NCBI RefSeq assembly: GCF_000002235.5
Contig: NW_022145615.1
Span: forward strand, 30,163,059-30,227,058
DNA: 64,000 nt
DNA from: Strongylocentrotus purpuratus
Taxonomy: Eukaryota > Echinodermata > Echinoidea > Camarodonta > Strongylocentrotidae
Reading direction: 5' to 3'
Position numbers and translations under genes: made by a program. The notes beneath the pieces were generated by a model that searched no databases, was not told where the DNA came from, and saw only the letters and a list, made by a program, of their open reading frames with translations. Of the stretch, positions 43,588-56,010 are shown one piece after another (positions within the stretch are counted from its first letter, which is position 1; the number at the start of each line of letters is the position of its first letter).

Positions 43588-46576
43588 CTGGAGATGAAAG
43601 AGAGGTAGATCTAGACTTTAGCTTTGGGATAAAAGGACTCGTTTTTATCACAATAAAGCATTACGTGAGCATATTACAGTGGAACAGAAAACGAATTCTA
43701 CCACTGTCTTTTTGGGGGGAGGGGGGGGGAGAAACTTCAGAAAGGGAAGACATTGTAAGTCAGATCGCTTCGGGATATTGCATAGTGATAGATTTCTTTA
43801 AAAGGTGGTGATTGAAAAGAAAGAAAGGGGAGACAAGAATAAAATGCGTATTTCATGACACCATAAGTGATGACATGACAGCGTCGCAATAAATAAGTTG
43901 CAGTTTACTCAATATAATCATGAACATTATTTTACCTGCTTTCAAATTGAAACATACTACATGTAAATGCTCACCTTCATTAAATATAATCAAAATTTAG
44001 AGAAAACGTAAGTTCCAACAAATAAAAACAAAAAGGTACACAGGAGCGGAGAGGAGTTTTATGTCTAAAATGCTGCAAAAGTGGAAAAGAACCGCGACAA
44101 AGAAAATGTAATACTAAATAAAATAAACTAAAGAAAAAAAAAGGGGGGGAAAGGATTACGGGGAAACTTTCACTATAACACTGAATGAACTTAGATGAAT
44201 TGAAATCGGAAGAACTGAAATAGTTATGAAACTATTTCAAACAACACATTTAGAAAACAATCGCTGTAGGCCGCGGCTATGTCACAATGCTGCATGCTGT
44301 AAGACACGAGTGGAAAAACAAGGTTCGACATAAACACAAATAGGAAATTGGTTTACCAATACCAAGGTTTCTTTCAGAGATTCAAATAAACTGTCATGCA
44401 GAATGTGTCATTCAGATCGGTAGCGTGAAGCGTGTCTGTGAAAGTAATCACGAAAAGAGAACACGCAGGGCTTCAGTGAGTCCCATCAGAATGGAATCTA
44501 GATAACAAACAATTCACAAGGCCTCCTGCCTGATGTATATAGACGAAACGGAAGAATGCTCTGGTTGCGTTTTCCTGCACTCATCCAGCTTTCATCGACT
44601 CTTCGGTTTATGGCTTACATATGTATAAAGAAGCCATGTTAAAACACATTGTCATGTGTATGTGAAAATAAAAACAAACATTCTTTGTCTACTTCTCTGA
44701 GTTCTCTCACATTGCGATGCTACTCTTTATATACCTCTTCATGCTTCACCCATGCCTGCATGGCTTCCCGAACCAAGGCCCGCATGGCTTCTCCGAGGGA
44801 TTTCCTGAACTTTTCTATTAATTTACTAATTACTTCATCTCTTCAAACTCGACTGCATAAAGTATTAAACTAAGATAATGATTACAATGCATCTTGCTTA
44901 AGTTTCTTAGACCGAAGAACTAGCTAGAGTAGTGAAAATTGTAAACCTATCACTTTTATTAGCCTGTGCAAAGTTTTCAGGGCTGAAAATTGTAACCTTA
45001 AAATTTAAGGCTTACATCGACTGTAATGCACGATTGAATTCCTCATAAATCCAAACAAAATATCAGTTTACAAATACAAGTAGATACATTCAAACAAACC
45101 TTTTATCCCTGGAGGTTGAACCTATCTCCGAGCTCCGAGCACTCGCCTGGTTATACAGGATTTCCTCCCCTTCTTCTCCAATAAAATGGTATAAAGAGGT
45201 AAACCTGAAGTTGATGGAGAGACGCCGAAACTGGAGAAGAATTATCAGTCACTTTCTATCAAAATAGAGTCATGGGTAGATATCCCTCCAATACAATTGG
45301 ACCTTGAATCTTTCAGAAGTATTTCCACTCGATGCCTCAATTAATGTGGAGTAAACTTCTCCGCTATTCTGCGAGATGCAGAAAAATCGAAGAAGAACGC
45401 GTCTCTTTCTGCAGCTAACTCAAATTATCCAATCGTTACCACAGCAATGCATGGACTCCTCGCCGTGTTCCAGGCATGGTACGGTATGAAACACATACAG
45501 GATAGCGGAGGTAACAATGCACCCCTGTACGTGCTCTCGCGGGGAGCACTCCTAAAGCGAACGCACACTCTCTTTTGGGGGGAATGATTACCCCTACTTA
45601 CGCAGGAATTCTAGGCGATCCCTCGGGAGGGGCAAACTTTGGGTGGAGTGGGGGTATTTTTGAAGGGAGAACCATGAAAGAGAACTAAAGTATACATTGT
45701 GCCGAATTTTGAGTTCAGTTATGCCAGGGATATGAGAGTTATGCAGTGGAGCCTTGAGGAAAATGCCCACATGAACACATGGATAAATCAACTTATTGTG
45801 TTTTCAATGAATGTGAAAATGTAGACTCTTCATGATTTCCTTTTCAATGGCACAATAATTCAAATGAAATCATCCATTTCCCCGCTCCTGTGATACCAAT
45901 GCAGGTTTCTTAGTACTATCGTGACTGTTTATGTGCATTGGTGAATGGACATGTTATGTTATGTATCAACTCTTTTATCAACATATTCCTCTAATATTTG
46001 TTTGGGCGTTGAATATTTTACTTCGTTTTGTACGCCAAAAAAGTAAAACACACATGTTTACTTTGCAAAGACAATTTTCGTTCCCGTGGATATTGAGACA
46101 CTATAAATCTATAATAGACCAATAAAAAAACACATACATATTAATGGGATAGAGATAGTAACACTTCAACTCTTGTTATACAATATCAAGAAAGGGAATC
46201 CTTTGAAATATCTAGGTAAAGTTATGTGACAGTCTGATTCTGTAATATGGTGCAGAGTGTGCACTTTTCTACCAACATAGGGCACTAATGGTCCAATCGC
46301 TTCAATACAATACAATGCTAAGAAATATTCACATACATTTTCCGTCGAGGTCGCAATTTCGTAAATTTAACGCCCCCCCCCCCTTTGGAAAATCCTGTAT
46401 TCTGTGAAAAGGAGAGGGTTACGATGCCTAACAAATCTCCGACAAGCAGAACGTTTCTCTCTCTCTCTCTCTCTCTGAGAAATTCAGTTTAAAATGGGCA
46501 TGGGCCATTTGTGTCCCTTAAAATTGTGAGATAGAACTTGATCAGTTTCATTTAATCGCTTCAATATGACGCTTAC
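43588..46576. other. Gap between candidate exons, nothing firm
   Basis: AT-rich sequence. A minus-strand frame around 44,720-44,850 encodes a helical-looking segment (KFRKSLGEAMRALVREAMQA) but has no convincing acceptor. A good donor-like gtaagtagg sits at 45,601 on the minus strand beside a GC-richer patch (45,370-45,680), which could be a non-coding exon of either minus-strand gene. Confidence 0.4.
46449..46474. repeat. CT microsatellite
   Basis: About 12 uninterrupted CT units. Confidence 0.8.
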
Positions 46577-46667
46577 CTTTAATGAGGGAAGAACATTCAA
46601 CTTGAAGATGAACGGATGATGGAGGGGGTTGCTAGAGAGCCAGAGCTGAGCGAACAGCACGATATTC
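46577..46667 (-). CDS. Candidate internal coding exon of unrecognised gene
   Basis: 91 bp between a ctcatcttacag acceptor and a gtaagcg donor; only one frame is open, encoding IVLFAQLWLSSNPLHHPFIF then KLNVLPSLK. It ends in phase 0, which fits the exon starting at 43,587. Short, so weak on its own. Confidence 0.3.
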
Positions 46668-47479
46668 CTGTAAGATGAGAGGAATCGCACGATGATTCAT
46701 GAAAGCCACCTTCTGAAAAACCCTTCCTTTCTCGTCATGGTCATGGTTTGTCACTGATAGATATGACATTAAGGTGACATACGCAAAATTAACATCTAGT
46801 TTTCTCTTCCCCTCCTCCTTTGTTGATATAACATGTGATAACCGTTCTAAAATGAAATATAAAAAGAATTTCAGAACTTCTAGACAATGGAGTTAACAGA
46901 AATCATTAACAAAATGCACCTTCAGCTTGTTTTAAGCCTGCGTATAGTGAATGTACCAGTTAGACAGGAAAAATATTAAACAACATGGACCCCGTAATCA
47001 CTTTTGAAGACAAAAATCCGGACGAGACACTTGGAATCATTAATATTGTGCCCCACGCTCTATATACCGACTTAGGGTATATTATATTGTTGATTGCTGG
47101 TCATATATAATGTAGACAGGAATATTTTCTCAATGTGAAAAACACTTTTCTTTCCTGTTTAATGTCACGCGAAATGCAAATAGGAAACAGTTTTTATTAT
47201 TCGTTATTGTTTTTGGTTGAGGAAACATCAAAATGTCTGCCGGTACTCATAACAAAATGTGAACGAACTATAAAAGAAGAAGATAATGATGAGAGCTATT
47301 AACCCTACAGAGACATGTTTCTCTTGTCTGTACCGGGGGTTTTAGATAGGGCGCGCTTCCTGTCAATCTTAACGACCTCACCTGGGATATTTATACAGCA
47401 AATTTATCAAAGTTGGATTCATGAATGAACTAGCATTCACTTTCCTATATAATATAAGGAAATGAAACCAAATAGAGGC

Positions 47480-48030
47480 TTAAAGATATTATGTCCCTTT
47501 TGCAGCCATCATCAAATTCTGTAGAACTTTGCAGGAATTATGGATATGACATGTACATCCTATCTGTGAAATTTAAATATTAGCAGTGTCCTAGTATTCA
47601 AATTATGCAAGGAAACCCGTTTACTTTCTAAACTTTCCTGTCAGACACTATTGAGTGACTGACTGACACCTTGTTTTCTGTGGTAGTATCATACATACAA
47701 TGAGCTGTAACTATGGTAACAGGAACATGAGCATTTGTCTACATCAATAACCCACTACTTGTAATGGCCAAAATCAAAATGATTAAATCTTTGTGCAGCA
47801 CAAAACGTACGACTACTCGGTACAAGGGTCTGAAAATCAGACTATTACCTAAGTGATTGCAATCACTTATGTCAATTCGACAACTATTGGACCAGGTCGT
47901 TATTCCCCACAAAAAGCCATTTTCAAACCCTTTCGTTTTGAGGGAAGTTCTAAATAAGTATTGTCTTTCAAATGCCGTTGAAATTTAACATTTTCATTTT
48001 TGACCTGCAAAAAGGACATAGTACCTTTGA
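47480..48030. mobile_element. TTAA-type non-autonomous element, 0.55 kb
   Basis: Pairs with 54,456-54,994 along its whole length. Left end TTAAAGATATTATGTCCC; right end GGACATAGTACCTTTGA. No coding capacity seen. It is followed within 20 bases by a SINE. Confidence 0.75.
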
Positions 48031-48050
48031 GGAACCAAAATAGCAAATAT

Positions 48051-48419
48051 GGGAGTGTCGTGGTCAATTGGTTTAAGGCGCTTGACTGTAGATGCGAAGG
48101 TCGAGGGTGTCGAATCCCGACACGGCACTAATATCCTTTGGCAAGATATTTACCTGCACTTGCTACTCTCCACCCAGGTGTTAAATGGGTACCCGGTAGG
48201 ATGCGAACGTTCATGTGGTTTGACGAGCAAGTGTGCGCTTGTAAAATGGCGACTGGCTGGAATGCTCCCCAGGGAGTGGAAAATGTGCACACACTGTGTT
48301 CGGGTAAGCCTGAATCCGATGACCAGGGTAATGATATATCTGTAAAGCGCTTAGGCACATCGTTGGATCGGTGTATTGAGCACTATATAAAAACGGATTA
48401 TTATTATTATTATTATTAA
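48051..48419 (+). mobile_element. tRNA-derived SINE with ATT tail
   Basis: Box A TGGTCAATTGG (48,061-48,071) and box B GTGTCGAATCC (48,107-48,117), then CACCCAGGTGTTAAATGGGT, AAAGCGCTTAGGCAC, ACTATATAAA and an ATT-repeat tail. This second SINE family has several partial copies in the window. Confidence 0.8.
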
Positions 48420-48588
48420 AGCTCCACTGCACTACGTATAGCTACATCCGCCCTCTTTACAGCCAACAATGCCTAAGCGGTACCCGTTGATCCCCCATGA
48501 TGCCCATTTTCTTGATGAGATAACCACTTGTCAGTGACCTTGCAGGGAGGTCTAATCCCTCCTGGCCAAACTAGTGCAGAGGGGTTTT
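48416..48588. mobile_element. TTAA-flanked MITE, inverted copy of the element at 3,683
   Basis: Shares AACAATGCCTAAGCGGTACC and TAATCCCTCCTGGCCAAAC with the reverse complement of the 3,683 copy. Its left TTAA lies at the end of the ATT tail of the SINE that ends at 48,419, so it probably inserted into the SINE tail. Confidence 0.65.
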
Positions 48589-49572
48589 CAAAAATTTAAA
48601 TAACGTTTTGCTAATCAAAAGCGAAATGAGAGAATTTGATTACATTGTCTTTGCGGTGTTTGATGATAATAATGACACAATAATGAACTATTTTTAATAG
48701 ATCTACTAGTATATGCCTTCCAGATTTTATTCATGCTGTTAAAATAGAACATGAAAGAACATCTCCCTCTTGCATGTGTTTCATATTAATTATTTCAGTC
48801 GATGCTTCTTGAGACAGCGTTTCCATGATAATAGGTCTATTCAAAAAAGTGAATATGAAAATAATATGAGACAAAATATGAGAAGCTGATTTAAGGGGAC
48901 AGGGGGATCGAGTGACACCACGATTCGCTCACTTTTGTTATGTTTTTAGACTGCTTTACGAAAATCCTTTTAAAAAAATTCAATAATCCTATGATTTAAC
49001 ATAGCAAATAGGGGAGGTATAAACTCTTATACTTTGCAAGTAAATCAGTAAATAGAACATAACCGTGTCTAGTGGTGTTTACATGACCCAGTAAAGTACC
49101 TGCTGTTTTCTATTTTTGTTTTATCATGACGATTTTGTTTTCAATGCCCCGCTAGACTATTAACACGCTGGGTGCGTCCTGTTTGTATGTGATATAGAGT
49201 AATACCTGCCAAAAAGCAAATTATTAACCTAGATTTTGTTGTTAATCAGATCAATTTGTCTGCAACATTTCCCTAACGACAGGGCGGAGTATATTGCCTC
49301 ATTGAATTAATCACTTTCCTTCTTATTTAATCTTGAATTGGTTCAGGTGAGCCAATATTTGTAATCTTAGGTTGAGAAGCTGATTTAAGGAAATCTTATC
49401 AATAGTAGAGAGCTGATGTGGTGAGCTGCATATCCTGACTGTGGTGTTTGGCCTAATGGTAAATAGTATAGATACCGCTTAATGTGTCAATGAGGTTACG
49501 ATTGAAAAGGGATAAATGAAAACACGAACTATAACAGACTTCATAAAAATATAAAGAGAACGAGGCCTGACA

Positions 49573-50130
49573 TTAAAGGGATAATTGAGTTTTGTTGCAG
49601 AGGGCGCTACACAAAATATTCTTTTGTAAGATAATGAAAAACTGAGTGTCAGATTTGAACAAAACATACAATTTAAATAACAAAATCATCTTTGTTTGTT
49701 CAAAATCGGTAAAGAGACGGCTAAAATACCCATAAATATAACCATTTCTAATATTTGTGGGGCCCCACAAAATATTCAATAATTATGAACCGGCATCCGT
49801 TGAAAAAACGAGATAGCGCCTTATACGTTTTATTCCAGCCAATCCCAATTTTGGCTTTTTGTTGGCTTTTTCGGGTTGATTGTAATACGAAAAACCAGCC
49901 AACCCTTGTATTGTTAACATTAATTAACTGCCACCGTTTTTTTTGTAATAGGGCTGAAATGGTATGATTGTATTTAATTTAAATTTCACACATTTTGGGG
50001 TCTGACATTACCGTCATAACAATTTTAGGTCCTTAAAGGCACTATAAATGTCATAAATAAGATTAAGAGGAATGACCATGCACTTTGAAGGCATTTGCAG
50101 TCTTAAACAAGAACTGAGCTATCCCTTTAA
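49573..50130. mobile_element. TTAA-type inverted-repeat element, 0.56 kb
   Basis: Left end TTAAAGGGATAATTGAGTTT and right end, on the other strand, TTAAAGGGATAGCTCAGTTC. TTAA at both edges. Single copy in this window; contains ORF fragments but nothing recognisable. Confidence 0.65.
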
Positions 50131-50621
50131 AAGCACACACACGATTAAAAACACAATTAAACCCACTTTAACTTAGCGACCACATCTGTCTCAGGCGGAG
50201 ACACACGGAAATCTGCGGATATTCTATTTACTTGGAAATGCTATGTCGGTATACTCCTAAATAAAAATCGAACATCTCAAATACACTAAAAGCTTTTAGA
50301 GAGATTGTGTAACTGCTCCTAATTCGGAAACAGGAAATAAGATAACTGTCTCCAACGGAAATTCCTTATCGTACCTATAACCAGATCCTCCCTAGCCATG
50401 CCCTTTTCACATCACATCTAAAATGTATGTCATTTAACTTATGGTTTCTTTCATGATTTTCAATGTCGTTAGAGAGGAAATGAAAAGGCCGTGCAATGAT
50501 AACAACATTAACAAGTCAATATGGATCATGAGTACAATGATTTAAATCATATATACAAAGTTACACAATGAGGTTACAAACAAAGTTTCATAGATCATGT
50601 TTTGTTATGTTTACGTAACTG

Positions 50622-50750
50622 TCACATAAAATCACGTTTAAACTGTTTTTCTTTTCTTCTTTTACATACATTACAAGAGGCATCTTGTGCGTTATCTTGA
50701 GATGAATTCCAGACTTTTGCTCCGACATAGCACCACATTAGACCCCATAT
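50622..50750 (-). pseudogene. LINE reverse-transcriptase C-terminal remnant
   Basis: The minus strand encodes GAKVWNSSQDNAQDASCNVC, then KRRKEKQFKRDFM and a stop. This resembles the usual C-terminus of non-LTR retrotransposon ORF2 proteins (GAKxWNSLPxxIxxAxSxxxFKRxLKxxF). The rest of the reverse transcriptase is not recognisable upstream, so this is a short, diverged fragment. Confidence 0.35.
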
Positions 50751-50910
50751 ACTCACTGAGGAATTAACAACAGAAGAATGTAAAAGATATAAAAGTGGTA
50801 TTTCAACTGTCGTCGATGTCAATCTAATATTCAAAGACAACACTATCGCGTTATTTAATAATACTAATAATCCGTTCTTGTAGACGCATAACCCATTGAT
50901 CAAAAGTCCC

Positions 50911-51147
50911 TACGCGCTTCCAAATGAATTATTACCCTAGCTCTACCTCAGGCAGCCGTTATCCGCGCACAGTGCATTCCAAGGAATAATCCTACCAGGT
51001 ACCCATTTACCTCACCTGGGTAGAGTGTGGCAAATGAAGATCAACGTCTTGCCAAAGGACGATAGCGTTGTTTCAGGTATTCGAACCCCATACCTTTTAG
51101 TTCACAGTCCGAAGACTTATTCACTGGACCATCCAAACAACACCTTT
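50911..51147 (-). mobile_element. tRNA-derived SINE (ATT-tail family), minus
   Basis: Reverse complement contains box-A-like TGGTCCAGTGAA and box B GGTTCGAATACC, then TTTGGCAAGACGTTGATCTT and CCCAGGTGAGGTAAATGGGT. The 3' tail is truncated or diverged. Confidence 0.7.
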
Positions 51148-51348
51148 AAACACCTCATTTGATATAATACAACGTAATGAAGTGCTCCTGCAGACCTGCA
51201 CAATAAGTTACACCCCAAAATTGGATCCCGATGGGGGAGTTCCAACGTATGAAGATACTCTTTGTCAAATTTGTCTAATGAATAGTCTGATAAAATGGGG
51301 TCCCGGCCTTGACCATTATCATCAACATCAAAACCCTTCCCCTTCCCT

Positions 51349-51476
51349 CCCTTCTATATTCCTCTCCCCTCCCCTCTAGGGCTCTCCCACCTCAACTCAC
51401 CTCTCCCCTCCCCTCACCATCTTCCCTCCCCTATCTCCTCCTCCCCCCCCCCCCTCCCCTCTCCTCACACCCTCCT
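51349..51476. repeat. CCCCT-rich pyrimidine tract
   Basis: TCTCCCCTCCCCT-type repeats with an 11-base C run near 51,445. Confidence 0.75.
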
Positions 51477-51847
51477 TCGAACTTGGCAACTGTCTTGCCT
51501 TTCTAAATTGATCAGGATATTAAGGAGAGAGAACGAGGGAGTTGCTTCAGCCAGGGATGTTCAATATAAGTATTATTGATGTTATACCGTTGCTGAAATA
51601 TCCAAAAGTCTATATTTACCATATTGAATTATCTTATTTGGCTCTAAACATGATAACTCTCGCGCTTGTCTTTATACTACAAGAAAGGGATTCATGGGCA
51701 ATACAATTTTCACCGTCTAAGTAATAGTGAGTTGCGCTCAATCTCATCTCTATTTGAGATCAATGTCAATGCCGACTCTGTGCATAAAAGATACAAAATA
51801 TAACTCTGCGATCTACCAGTTGCAATAAAATATATCTCCCTCCCTTC

Positions 51848-51848
<1 letters not shown>

Positions 51849-51902
<54 letters not shown>

Positions 51903-51912
51903 CTTTCTCTAA
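51849..51912. repeat. CT then CTTT microsatellite
   Basis: About 18 CT units pass into four to five CTTT units. Confidence 0.85.
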
Positions 51913-54455
51913 TATTAACTCTCTCTTTTCCCCTCTCTCCGACAAGGCATGCAGGCTTCTATTTGTCGGTAAATTACTTAAATTCACTTGCCGTCGTTAC
52001 CGTATTAAAGGGCTTTTTCAGGAGGCCAATATTTATGGGCCTCTTTTTTAGGGGGTGGGGCGGCGCTGAGAAAGGGATTGTTTTGCCATTTGCTCTGTTA
52101 TTGCCCTATATTTCAAAAGTTGATATATGGGGGGCGGAACCCTGGGGATATTTCCGGGATACCCGCTATCCTTGTGCAAGAGTTATAGAGTTAACTTTTG
52201 TTTTACGGAAACTTTAAAGAGCAAAGTATATATTGCTTCGCTTTTTTCATTTTTCATTTTTACAAACATGTTAGTTTCTGTCTGTAAAATATAGAGTTTG
52301 ATGGTAAAGAAGGTTACGCGTTCTTGCTGTGCGACGAGGGCTGCACACTTTTAATGTCCCAAACATATTACTGGTTGTTTGTCGTATTACGGTCAGAAGC
52401 TGGTACATCATGATAAGCGTTGCTTTGGTCTTCTCTTCATAATTTGTTTTTAATTTAAATCCCCTGCAATGTTGCAAACACAGCATGTATCTCTTCAAGT
52501 GTATGCACCAAAATGCAAATCGAAATGTATGAAATTTCCTGTTTTTGGGCACGCGGGTAGCCGTTCTTGTTTTAATAACAGGATATAGTATTGATCAATA
52601 ACCTCTAAGTACAAAAATATATCTTGGTTCTACAGATTAGAAATAAAATGTTAACCATATGCCGGTCTATATCATGGCCATGTACGGCCATGCTGAAGAA
52701 CAGCCATTTGACTGAAGTATGCCACAGTGCTAAGATAAAACAAACAAGCAGACAAACATTGTCTTTCGAATTTAATATAATTTTCTGATGATCTTATGAT
52801 TTTAGGTACTTGGAGACTGCATGGATAGTAAAACAAGTACTCCTCATAATGTATGATCAGGCGATGTATCGTTATGAATGTGAGCTAATCTATGCATTGG
52901 GAAAAAAATGTCAAAATTGTTCTTTCATTTCGAAATTATGAGTACTAAATTATGTACAGTGTGTTATACAATCAATACATGCAAACAATACATTAAAAAC
53001 ATTTTAAACTTGACATTTTCATTCTAAAATTCTCGAAGATACAACATTTATCTTACTATAAATAACAAAAATCTGTGCATGCATGCATTTTCTCACCATC
53101 CTAAACACATCACCCAATGACATTTTTTAGAGGATTTATAAATATATATTTTCTTTAATCCATGTATTCCCATTCTATTGAGTTTTACTGCGAGTTGAGT
53201 ACGTACAGTTCTTTTGCACTGAAACATGTTTTCAATGAGAGAAAATTGGATTTAGAAAAATCAGTAAAGACTTCCTGCTTCTGATTTCTCTAGATAACCA
53301 CTGCAGTCTCAGGATTCAGGAATGCAAGATTTTCCCAAGTATCCCTTCGTGATTCTAGTGATTTTCTTGTCTTCATTATTTTAATTTGAACGTACTAGAT
53401 GGAAATCCTCATCAACACCTAAATGATTAAATTCCCCATATTTGGCAATTTCTTGCAGAGACTCATTTATTGTTAGGTGGCTAAGTTCACTCATACGTGA
53501 ATGGAATGATTCCGATTGAATACCATCTTTAAGTTGATTAATTAATGCTTATTTTGATATACAAAAGATGAGTTTATATCAACTGTCTACTTACAAATCT
53601 TACTTATAAGTAGTGTCCACTTTAAAAAAAAATTCCTGAGTGTATTTTCCTATAATTATACAGATAATATTTTGACTTCATACAAAATTATTCAGGTAAT
53701 CCTCAAAATCCACCAGCCCCGTTAATCGAGGGAAGCTTGTGATTTAGAACTTCACTGAATTTTGCTCACCACTCAGAGCTTATTCCTATATGTTAAAGAA
53801 ACATGTAGTTATTTTATATTTACAACAATCTTTAATTCTCTGAATTCGATCAAAGTGATATTAGACACACACACATATATATATATCTACATATCTGTGA
53901 TCTATTTGAGTGGTCAATGCCACTTTGTAGACAGGTTAAGGTTTTTAAAGTGAAAACGGAAAGTACCATTGAACAAACAATTATATGTTTATCTAATATA
54001 GTTTCATGACATTGCGGCATAAAACCACATAATTAAACCAACAGATGGATATATATAGATAGGAGATGAAAGGGGAAAAGACAGCGCAGAGGACATTGTC
54101 ACACGGGATCATAATGATGAGCAATGCTTAATTACGTGGAGAAAAGGACATTCTAGGGTATCACGAAATGTATAAGCTATTCATTGTAAACATACGCCCA
54201 CTGCACCCCAAATCCCGTGTTAATGATTATTGTTATCATCATTATTATTTTTATTATTATTGCTATTATTATCATCATTTTATTATCATTATTATTATTA
54301 CTATACTATTTACAATTACGATTTATTTATTAGCTTGATAGATTTAGTATTATTTTTTTTTAAATTCATAATGTTATTATTATTATAATTGTTTTTTGTT
54401 TTTGTTTTTTGGTAGGGGGGGGGGGTCTATTCGTGTTTTTTTTTTTAAATCCCAG

Positions 54456-54994
54456 TTAAAGGTACTATGTCCCTTTTGCAGCCAACCTCAAATTCTGTAG
54501 AACTTTGCAGGAATTATGAATATGTCATGTATGTCCTATTTGTGAAATTTAAACGTTAGCAGTGTCCTGATATTCAAATTATGCAAGGAAACCCGTTTAC
54601 TTGCTAGACTTCACTGTCAGACACTATTGAGTGACTGACTGGCTTTTTTCTTCTTTGGTCATAACATACATGAAAAGAGTTGTAAAGGGTACATGAGCAT
54701 TTGTCTACATCAATAACCCACTTCTTGTGATGGCCAAGATTAAACTAATTGAATCTTTGCGCAGCATAAAACGTATGACCATTCGGTACAATTGTCTGAA
54801 AATCAAGACTATTACTTTTGGGCTCTATAGCCCTAAAGTCGATTTGACAACTAATAGTCATTATTTTCCCACTTGAAGAAATTTTCAAGCCCCAGCTTTT
54901 TTAGGGAAGTTCTAAATAAGTATTATCTTTCAAATGCAGTTGGAATTTAACTTTTTCATTTTTTGGGCGTGCAAATGGGACATAGTACCTTTAA
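54456..54994. mobile_element. TTAA-type non-autonomous element, 0.54 kb, better-preserved copy
   Basis: Inverted ends TTAAAGGTACTATGTCCC and, at the right, GGGACATAGTACCTTTAA, with TTAA at both edges: a piggyBac-like arrangement. Interior aligns with 47,480-48,030 (AATTCTGTAGAACTTTGCAG, GCATTTGTCTACATCAATAA). Confidence 0.8.
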
Positions 54995-55659
54995 GACGAA
55001 CATTTCGGTTTGAACCGTCGTTCGAAGAACCCCTGATGGCGCTATTTCAATTGGAGACATAGCTCGTGGATATAGAGAGAGCACTGATCTACGTGTCAGT
55101 ATCAAAACCTGGTCAGTAGGCTACACATGGAGGCCTTGATTGATATGATCAAATTGAATCATCGAAATAAACAGAAAATTGTGGAATTCATGGTACATTT
55201 TAGAGCAACAAATAAAACAAAAGCAAGAACAGGTTGTTGTCACGTTCTATTTGATTATTCGCGTGTTTTCCAAACATGCTAAAGTGAGCAGATTTTAAAA
55301 AAGGAAATCATGCCAAATTGTTTACTCCGTGACATTAATTTTTTTCTCCAGGGTGCCCCTTTTGCCCTAATTTCCCCCCTCTCTCCATTACTTCTTTTTA
55401 TCTCTGTCTAGCTCTCTGCGTAATTTTCCAGAAGTGGCTATATAATATGGGCATGTCATTTGTCTGGTAACACTCTGGTTCATGCACCTCTTTCCACAAC
55501 CATACATTCCTTTATTTTTCCGATAACTACATCAGCCAGCATCCATGAATATGTGATGAATAACGGGATTAATGAGAGAATAGCAGAAAAGACATGTTGT
55601 ATTTGTTGATTGAACCATGGACCTAGTAGGTTTTCTCTCACTTCACTTGTTCTACTCCG

Positions 55660-55858
55660 TCTCTCTATCTCTCCCTCTTTCTCTCTGCCTGCCTACCTGT
55701 CTGTCCGTCTGTTTTCTCCCTCCCCTCTCCCTCTCTCTCTCACCCTCTCTCTCTCTCTCCCTCTCTCTCTCTTTCTCTCACTCTCGCTCTCTCTCACCCC
55801 CTTTTTCTCTCTCTCCTTGTGTATGTGTGTCTCTCTATATTGATTTATATATCTACCC

Positions 55859-55899
<41 letters not shown>

Positions 55900-56010
55900 G
55901 CTTTCTTTCTCCATCTATCTGCCCCCTCTCATCCTCTCTCACATGCAATGTCTCTCCACCACTCTCCCCTCTTACCCCTTCCCCTCCAACTCGATACCCT
56001 CTCTCTTTCC
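55660..56010. repeat. CT-rich microsatellite cluster upstream of the ankyrin gene
   Basis: Several CT arrays (longest 55,862-55,895) separated by CCCTCT and TGTGTG variants, 0.5-0.9 kb upstream of the ankyrin start codon. Confidence 0.8.

Noticed and set aside
44720-44850. Minus-strand helical segment KFRKSLGEAMRALVREAMQA ending in TAG
   Set aside because: Looks coding, but every possible acceptor is poor or in the wrong phase, and the GAAGCCATG motif is internally repeated.
45102-45287. Plus-strand open stretch (EPISELRALAWLYRISSPSS)
   Set aside because: Has a possible donor (AAAGAG/gtaaac) but no matching acceptor or partner exon; too weak to call.
46986-47110. Short plus-strand frame MDPVITFEDKNPDETLGIIN
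   Set aside because: 41 codons only, no neighbouring exon and no recognised family.
48061-48118. Possible tRNA gene
   Set aside because: The A and B boxes belong to a SINE head; the cloverleaf is not intact and a SINE body and tail follow. The same applies at 25,274-25,328 and 51,076-51,130.
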